Positions 59,376 to 64,000 of a stretch of DNA of 64,000 bases are shown in pieces. A program made the position numbers and the translations under genes. Origin of the DNA: JAXLSZ01 sp046330315 (GTDB lineage Bacteria; Actinomycetota; Thermoleophilia; Solirubrobacterales; 70-9). The stretch is taken from NCBI GenBank assembly GCA_046330315.1, contig JAXLSZ010000010.1, positions 62,001 through 126,000 of the forward strand, written 5' to 3'. The notes under the pieces were generated by a model, which was given only the letters and a program-made list of their open reading frames with translations, searched no databases and was not told the DNA's origin. How positions within the stretch are numbered: the stretch's first letter is position 1; every line of letters begins with the position of its first letter.

Positions 59376-61817
59376 GTGCGCGATAGGCCCGGATCCCCCC
59401 AGACCACACAAACACCCCCCTCGCGCCCGTCCGGCGCGCCGGACGGGCGTGCGGCGGAGGCCCCGTTCGGCGCCACGCTGGCTCTGACCGTGACCTGCAA
59501 CCTGGCGGCCGCGCTGCTGCTGATCGGCCTGCTGCTGGCGGTCGATCACCCGGCCCAGATCCAGCAGCTTCCGCTCTACCAGAACCAGGACGCGGAGACC
59601 CTCGTCTACCTGGTCACGGTGCTGCTCCTCCTGCCGGCCGCCGTCCTCGCCGCCCCGAGGCTCGCCGACCGGGTCGCGGCGGGCCCCAACGGGTCCGCGC
59701 TGACCGCCCTCACCGGCCTGCTCGCCTGCGCGCTCGCCGCCCTTCTCCTGCTCGTCAAGCTCTCCGCGACGATGCCCTGGGGCGACGGGGTGCGCACGCT
59801 GGCGGTCGCGATGGCCCTCTGGTGGGCAGTGGCCGCCTTGATCCTCGCCCGCGCCCGCCGGCCCGAGCCCTGGCCCTCCCTGCTTCGCCAGTCCGAGCGG
59901 TCGGGCGCGATCTGGGCCGTTGCCGGGGCCCTCGCCTTCGCGGTCGCGCTCTGCCTGACCTCGCTGCGCTCGGTCAGCCCGGCCGGCCTCGCCGCCGGGC
60001 TCGCGGCCGCCCTGGCCGGCTGGTACGCGCTGAGGCGCGGGACCCGCCTCGGGGGGGCGCTCGGCCACCTGGTGGACGCGGCCGTGGTGATCGCGATCCT
60101 CCTGGCGGTGCCCGACCTTCTCGTGTTCCGTCCCGAGGATGCGGCCGGGAACCTGCCGATCGCCCTCCAGACGCAGGTCATCCAGACCCACCAGACCTTC
60201 CTCATCGGCCCCGCCAACGAGATCCTGCACGGGCGTGCGATGCTCGAGGACACCGCGTCCCAGTACGGGGTCGGGAACATCTACCTGCTGGCCGGATGGT
60301 TCGGGCTCGCCCCGATCGGGTTCGGCACCCTGAGCCTTCTGAGCGGGTGCCTGAGCGCCCTCGTGTTCGGAGCCGGCTACTGCGTCCTGCGGATGGCCGG
60401 GGTTGGCCGGCTGCTCGCCGCGGGCACGCTCGGCCTCAGCGTCGCGGCGCTCGTCTACAACCTGGACTATCCGGTCAACGCGATCCCCCAGGACTCGGCG
60501 CTCCGATTCGGCCTGCCGATGGCGATCGTCCTCGGCGCGGTGGCGGCGGAGCGATGGCCGCGCCGGCGCGCCGCATGGCTGGCCCTCCAGCTGCTCACGG
60601 TGGCCGTCGCGAGCATCTGGTCGCTGGAGGGTCTGGTCTACGCCGGGGGCGTGTACCTCGCCGTGGCGGGCCTCGAGGCCCGGCTCGAGCCCGAAGGGCG
60701 CCGGCTGCGGCGCCTCGGGGAGCGGCTCCTCCTGGCTGTCGGCGCGGCGATCTGCGCACACCTCCTCTTCGCCGCCATCACCCTGGCCGCGACCGGGGAG
60801 CTCCCCGACTGGACCCAGTACCTCGACATCCTCCGGGCCTTCTTCTTCGGCTCGCTGGGAAAGATCACCTTCGACATCGCACGATGGTCGCCGGGCCTCG
60901 GGCTGGCCGCCGGGCTGCTCGCCTCCGCGGCCGCCGTCGCGCTGCTGGTCCTGAGGCGGGCGGACCTGGTCCGCAGGGAGCGGACGGCGCTGATGGCCCT
61001 GACCGGCCTGACCGCCTACGGGCTCCTGCTCCTCTACTACTTCGACGATCGCTCCACCCCGCTGATCCTCATGGGCGTCTCTCTGCCCGGAGTGCTGGCG
61101 GCGGCGATCTGGCTCCATCTGATCGTCCGCCTCGACGACCGCCGCGCAGGCCCGGCCCGGGGCGCCGCGATCCTCGCCGCGTCGGTCGCCATCCTCGTCC
61201 TGTCCGTGGCCTGGCCATCGGTGGGGGGCCGCTTTCGGACCTCGGCCCTGGGCGAGTCGCTGCCGGGAGGCAACTCGCTGCGGCAGTCGCTCAGCCGTCT
61301 CTGGGACCCGCCGGCGCTCAACCCCGCGGCTCCCGCCGGGGTGCAGCTGCTCGACAGGTACATGCCCGGGGAGGACCGCTCGCTCGTCCTCGTCACGCCC
61401 TACCTCGACACCGAGGTCCTGGTGCGCAGCGGGAGGGGCAACGTGCTGCCCCTCGCCGCAAGCTGGGGCGACAGCTTCGTCCCGTCGGTCCGGCTTCCCG
61501 ACCTGCGCCGGGCGGTCGCCGGCCTTCACGCCGGCCGGCGCATGCTCACCGACCGCGAGGCCCTGCGCGCCCTGGCCCTGCTGAGACGGCACCCGGGCAT
61601 CGACCCGCTCACCTACTCGTCCGCCGCCGCCTCGGCCGATCCCTCGACCTCGGCCGTCAACCCCGCCACCAGCATGGCCCCGCTGCAGCTCTGGGCGCTG
61701 AAGGCGATCGGGGAGCGCTTCAGGCTGCGCCCGATCGCCAGGGACGAGCTCGGGTTCGAGGTGGTGGAGCTGGTGGGGCGCCGGAAGCCCGCCGCGACGG
61801 GCGCGGGCTCGGGCTAG
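59376..61817 (+). CDS. Large polytopic membrane protein, function unknown
   Basis: A 813-residue protein from GTG 59376. About 14 hydrophobic helices lie between residues 30 and 600, with a loop 'FRPEDAAGNLPIALQTQVIQ' then 'THQTFLIGPANEILHGRAML' and 'TASQYGVGNIYLLAGWFGLA' that looks extracytoplasmic. The C-terminal about 180 residues are soluble ('VQLLDRYMPGEDRSLVLVTP'). The topology resembles large GT-C-type arabinosyl/mannosyltransferases, without a motif that settles it. Divergent from the acyltransferase; the gap 59090-59375 shows a possible promoter word but no other gene. Its 3' end overlaps GT2 by 4 bases. Confidence 0.65.
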   Translation: MRDRPGSPQTTQTPPSRPSGAPDGRAAEAPFGATLALTVTCNLAAALLLIGLLLAVDHPAQIQQLPLYQNQDAETLVYLVTVLLLLPAAVLAAPRLADRVAAGPNGSALTALTGLLACALAALLLLVKLSATMPWGDGVRTLAVAMALWWAVAALILARARRPEPWPSLLRQSERSGAIWAVAGALAFAVALCLTSLRSVSPAGLAAGLAAALAGWYALRRGTRLGGALGHLVDAAVVIAILLAVPDLLVFRPEDAAGNLPIALQTQVIQTHQTFLIGPANEILHGRAMLEDTASQYGVGNIYLLAGWFGLAPIGFGTLSLLSGCLSALVFGAGYCVLRMAGVGRLLAAGTLGLSVAALVYNLDYPVNAIPQDSALRFGLPMAIVLGAVAAERWPRRRAAWLALQLLTVAVASIWSLEGLVYAGGVYLAVAGLEARLEPEGRRLRRLGERLLLAVGAAICAHLLFAAITLAATGELPDWTQYLDILRAFFFGSLGKITFDIARWSPGLGLAAGLLASAAAVALLVLRRADLVRRERTALMALTGLTAYGLLLLYYFDDRSTPLILMGVSLPGVLAAAIWLHLIVRLDDRRAGPARGAAILAASVAILVLSVAWPSVGGRFRTSALGESLPGGNSLRQSLSRLWDPPALNPAAPAGVQLLDRYMPGEDRSLVLVTPYLDTEVLVRSGRGNVLPLAASWGDSFVPSVRLPDLRRAVAGLHAGRRMLTDREALRALALLRRHPGIDPLTYSSAAASADPSTSAVNPATSMAPLQLWALKAIGERFRLRPIARDELGFEVVELVGRRKPAATGAGSG

Positions 61818-62566
61818 GACCTGAACTTCCGGCAGGGCAGGATCCCCGCCCGGTGCAGGATCAGCCGCACCCCGGCCCAGAGGGTCTTGAGGCCGTACAC
61901 CGCGCCCTTGCGGAAGCCCACCGAGGATGCCTCCTCGAAGTAGCGGCAGCGGGCCGGCACCTCCGCGATGCGGAAGCCGAAATAGGAGGCCTGCATCAGC
62001 AGCTCCGAGTCGAACGCGAAGTCCAGCGAGTTGCGCAGGAAGGGCACGGTGAGCAGCAGCCGGCGCGAGTAGGCCCGGTAGCCGGTGTGGGCCTCGGAGA
62101 GGTCGGTCCCCATCATCCGGTTCTCGATCGTGGTCAGGAAGCGGTTGGCCAGGAACTTCCAGCGCGGCATCCCGGCCGCCAGGGCGGCGCCCGGGATCAG
62201 CAGCCGGGACCCGAGCACCAGGTCGGCCTCGCCGTCGAGTATCGGCCTGACCATCTCCGGGATCAGGCCGGGCTCGTACTGCCCGTCGGGGTGGAGCATC
62301 ACCACCACGTCCGCGTCGCGCTGCAGGGCCTCCATGTAGCAGGTCTTCTGGTTGCCGCCGTAGCCGACCTGGTGCGGGTGCCAGACCAGGTGCATGGGGA
62401 GCTGGCGGGCCAGGTGGACGGTCTCGTCGGTGGAGGAGTCGTCGACCAGGATCACCTCGTCGACCTCGTCCTGCGGGATCTCCGCGAAGGTGCGCTCGAG
62501 GGTCGCCGCGGCCTGCCGGGCCGGCATCACCACGACGATCTTCGCCCTGCGTTGCGTCTCAGGCAA
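61814..62566 (-). CDS. GT2-family glycosyltransferase (DPM1-like)
   Basis: A 250-residue protein from TTG 62566, overlapping the upstream methyltransferase stop by 8 bases. 'KIVVVMPARQAAATLERTFA' and 'DEVILVDDSSTDETVHLARQ' form the nucleotide-sugar site, 'ADVVVMLHPDGQYEPGLIPE' the DxD-like metal motif (HPDGQ), and 'GTDLSEAHTGYRAYSRRLL' the acceptor-side segment. No C-terminal helices are present. It resembles polyprenyl-phosphate sugar transferases that supply GT-C and GT39 enzymes, which is consistent with the membrane transferases in this window. Confidence 0.9.
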   Translation of the reverse strand: MPETQRRAKIVVVMPARQAAATLERTFAEIPQDEVDEVILVDDSSTDETVHLARQLPMHLVWHPHQVGYGGNQKTCYMEALQRDADVVVMLHPDGQYEPGLIPEMVRPILDGEADLVLGSRLLIPGAALAAGMPRWKFLANRFLTTIENRMMGTDLSEAHTGYRAYSRRLLLTVPFLRNSLDFAFDSELLMQASYFGFRIAEVPARCRYFEEASSVGFRKGAVYGLKTLWAGVRLILHRAGILPCRKFRS

Positions 62567-63533
62567 GGCGGGCCTCCACGTAAAGGGTGCCGGAGCGCCC
62601 GAGGGCGACCTCCACGGCCGAGCAGGCCAGGGCCAGCGGGAAGAGCACCACACCGGCGGCGACCGCGGCGAGGCGCCGGCCGCGCGACATCGGGGCGCTG
62701 CGGGCGGCCGGCCGCCTCAGCGCCTCGTAGAGCCGCAGGTCGCCGGGCAGCGAGCCGACCAGGCCGTCGAGCCACCCGATGACGACCTGGGCGCCGCGCA
62801 CCCCCGAGGTCCGCTCCACCCGGAACCCGTTGCGCTCGAGCCCGGAGCGCAGCGAGCGCTCGGAGAGGTGCACGAGGTGGCGGGGGAGGTCGAGGTGCAG
62901 CCAGCGGTCTCCGAAGGCCCTCGCCTGGAGGCTGTCGGAGTTGGGGACCGCGACGAGCAGCACCCCGCCCCCCATCAGCAGGCGCGCCGCCTCGCGGATC
63001 GCCGCGCCCGGCGCCGGGAGGTGCTCAAGGGCGTGCCAGAAGACGACCGCCGCCCACTCGCCGTCCCCCTCGACCTGCTCGAGCGTGGCGTCGCGGACCT
63101 CGGGTCCCGCGGCCTCGCGGGCTTCGGGTGCCGTGGCGCCGCGCTCGAGCCCGAGGACGCGCCGCCCGCGCCGCTGCAGGGCGGCGATCAGCACGCCCTC
63201 CCCCGAGCCGACGTCGATCACCGGCCCGGGCGGCGAGATCTCGTCGATGCGCCCGGCGATCATCGCCCTCGAGCGAGTGAAGAAGGCGTCGCCGATCAGC
63301 GCGTAGCGCCGGCCCCCGGCGGGCCGGTACCAGGTGCCGTAGGCGCGGTCGAGGTCCTGGGCAGAGGGCCAGGGGTCGGTCGAGGCCGCTCCGCACCGCC
63401 CGCAGAGGACCCTGCCGTGCAGCCGCCTGGACCCCTCGCCCAGGGGCTCACCGCACCACACGCAGGCCCGGGTCGGCGCGTCCTCGCCCCAGACCACCGG
63501 GAAGCGCTCGGCTGCGGGCGCCGCGGCGCTCAT
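62559..63533 (-). CDS. Methyltransferase with N-terminal zinc-ribbon and C-terminal hydrophobic segment
   Basis: A 324-residue protein from ATG 63533 (ATGA overlap with the upstream gene). Four N-terminal cysteines ('ACVWCGEPLGEGSRRL', 'VLCGRCGAAST') form a zinc ribbon. The class I methyltransferase domain follows: 'GPVIDVGSGEGVLIAALQRR', 'RVLGLERGATAPEA', 'WAAVVFWHALEHLPAPGAAI', 'LLMGGGVLLVAVPNSDS' and 'HLDLPRHLVHLSERSL'. A hydrophobic segment near 290-310 may touch the membrane. Typical of sugar or lipid-linked methylation in envelope clusters. Confidence 0.88.
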   Translation of the reverse strand: MSAAAPAAERFPVVWGEDAPTRACVWCGEPLGEGSRRLHGRVLCGRCGAASTDPWPSAQDLDRAYGTWYRPAGGRRYALIGDAFFTRSRAMIAGRIDEISPPGPVIDVGSGEGVLIAALQRRGRRVLGLERGATAPEAREAAGPEVRDATLEQVEGDGEWAAVVFWHALEHLPAPGAAIREAARLLMGGGVLLVAVPNSDSLQARAFGDRWLHLDLPRHLVHLSERSLRSGLERNGFRVERTSGVRGAQVVIGWLDGLVGSLPGDLRLYEALRRPAARSAPMSRGRRLAAVAAGVVLFPLALACSAVEVALGRSGTLYVEARLA

Positions 63534-64000
63534 CGCCCCGCCGGCCTCGGATCGCGGCAGATCGCGCAGAGGTCGAGGGCATCCTCGAGCCCCCCCTCTC
63601 GCAGCTCGAAGTCGGAGGCCTCGATCGCCGCAGCGCGCGGGTCCTCGACGTGCCGGTAGCGGCGCAGCATCAGGTCGTAGAGGCGCCGGCGGGCGCGCAG
63701 GGGGACGAGCCGGCGCAGGCGCAGCGGGTCGAGGCCGAGCAGGCGGTCCAGCTTGGCGCGCTCCTCGTCGAAGATCTCCATGTAGCGGGGCGAGCCGAAC
63801 AGGCCGCGAAGCTCGACCGAGGCGAAATGCGGTTCGCAGAGCCCGCGCAGCTCGCCGGGATCGAACTCGACGTGATGGTAGGGGTCGATGATCTCGTCGG
63901 GGCGCCCGAGCGTCAGCCTGTTGGGGGTGACGAATATCGCCGTCCCCCCCGGCTCCAGCACCCGCGCCGCCTCGGCCAGGACTCGCTCGGGATCGGGGAC
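63530..64000 (-). CDS. Methyltransferase-like protein, partial at right edge
   Basis: The frame is open to base 64000, so the N-terminus lies outside. What is visible is the end of a class I methyltransferase: 'VLAEAARVLEPGGTAIFVTP' is the strand 5 region, followed by 'YHHVEFDPGELRGLCEPHF' and 'ASVELRGLFGSPRYMEIFDE'. The C-terminal part ends with a Cys pair ('LDLCAICRD'). It overlaps the next gene by 4 bases (ATGA), so the two methyltransferases and the GT2 form one operon. Confidence 0.8.
   Translation of the reverse strand, partial: VPDPERVLAEAARVLEPGGTAIFVTPNRLTLGRPDEIIDPYHHVEFDPGELRGLCEPHFASVELRGLFGSPRYMEIFDEERAKLDRLLGLDPLRLRRLVPLRARRRLYDLMLRRYRHVEDPRAAAIEASDFELREGGLEDALDLCAICRDPRPAGR

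Noticed and set aside
58197..61592. 1131-codon open frame on the minus strand
   Set aside because: It is antisense to the large membrane protein at 59376 and to the acyltransferase; the translation is low-complexity, with no family match.

Overview
The window reads as a gene-dense, high-GC (mostly above 70%) chromosomal segment of an actinobacterium. GTG and TTG starts are frequent, neighbouring genes often overlap by 1-8 bases, and a Pup-proteasome-type WYL regulator, an acyl-CoA carboxylase epsilon-like protein, a DrrAB-like exporter, dodecin and a tandem crcB/DUF190 operon are all present. The gene mix looks most like Thermoleophilia/Solirubrobacterales, but that placement is inferred from gene content, not from a marker gene. 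No rRNA, phage, transposase or CRISPR array is seen. There is one tRNA gene (Phe).

Layout. 1-5 kb: WYL regulator (cut by the left edge), small membrane protein, YhaM-like nuclease, SRPBCC protein, and a fluoride-export operon (crcB, crcB, triple DUF190). 5-8 kb: polytopic GT-C-like membrane protein and an enoyl-reductase-like protein. 8.1-10.3 kb: a compact stress module of 7Fe ferredoxin, RIC/YtfE di-iron repair protein and a SufR-like Fe-S regulator. The upstream region of each of these three genes carries a similar dyad (T-tract, 14-15 bases ending in TGTG, A-rich tract). tRNA-Phe follows. 10.4-20.2 kb: GH15-like secreted protein, methyltransferase, a second GT-C-like paralogue, an overlapping folP / DEAD-box helicase / LOG-like operon, HAD phosphatase and SDR. 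20.2-29.3 kb: two tandem paralogous clan-A glycosidases, DtxR-type regulator, aminotransferase, and two membrane-anchored sulfatase-fold proteins. One of these is visibly lower in GC and sits directly upstream of a leftover 3' fragment of the same family. 29.3-33.3 kb: DrrAB-type ABC exporter and sucCD. 33.3-43.2 kb: haloacid-dehalogenase-like HAD, secreted FGly-type sulfatase, third membrane sulfatase-fold protein, methyltransferase plus small YLDPGSGS membrane protein, biotin-carboxylase/BCCP, secreted unknown, PHP protein. 43.2-50.5 kb: twin hairpin elements, GT39-like protein, sulfate assimilation genes (cysC, sat, cysH, sir), rhodanese, dodecin. 50.5-64 kb: ACC epsilon-like protein, a frameshifted ornithine cyclodeaminase gene, three acyltransferase-3 proteins around an SGNH hydrolase, carboxyltransferase beta subunit, large membrane protein, GT2 and two methyltransferases (the last cut by the right edge).

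Two themes run through the window. The first is cell-envelope glycopolymer synthesis and decoration: GT-C, GT39, GT2, acyltransferases, SGNH hydrolase, sulfatase-fold membrane enzymes, methyltransferases and secreted glycosidases. The second is sulfur and Fe-S metabolism: APS reductase, siroheme sulfite reductase, Sat, APS kinase, and the ferredoxin/RIC/SufR-like module. Short tandem repeats, three of them with a 39-base period, lie at several gene ends.
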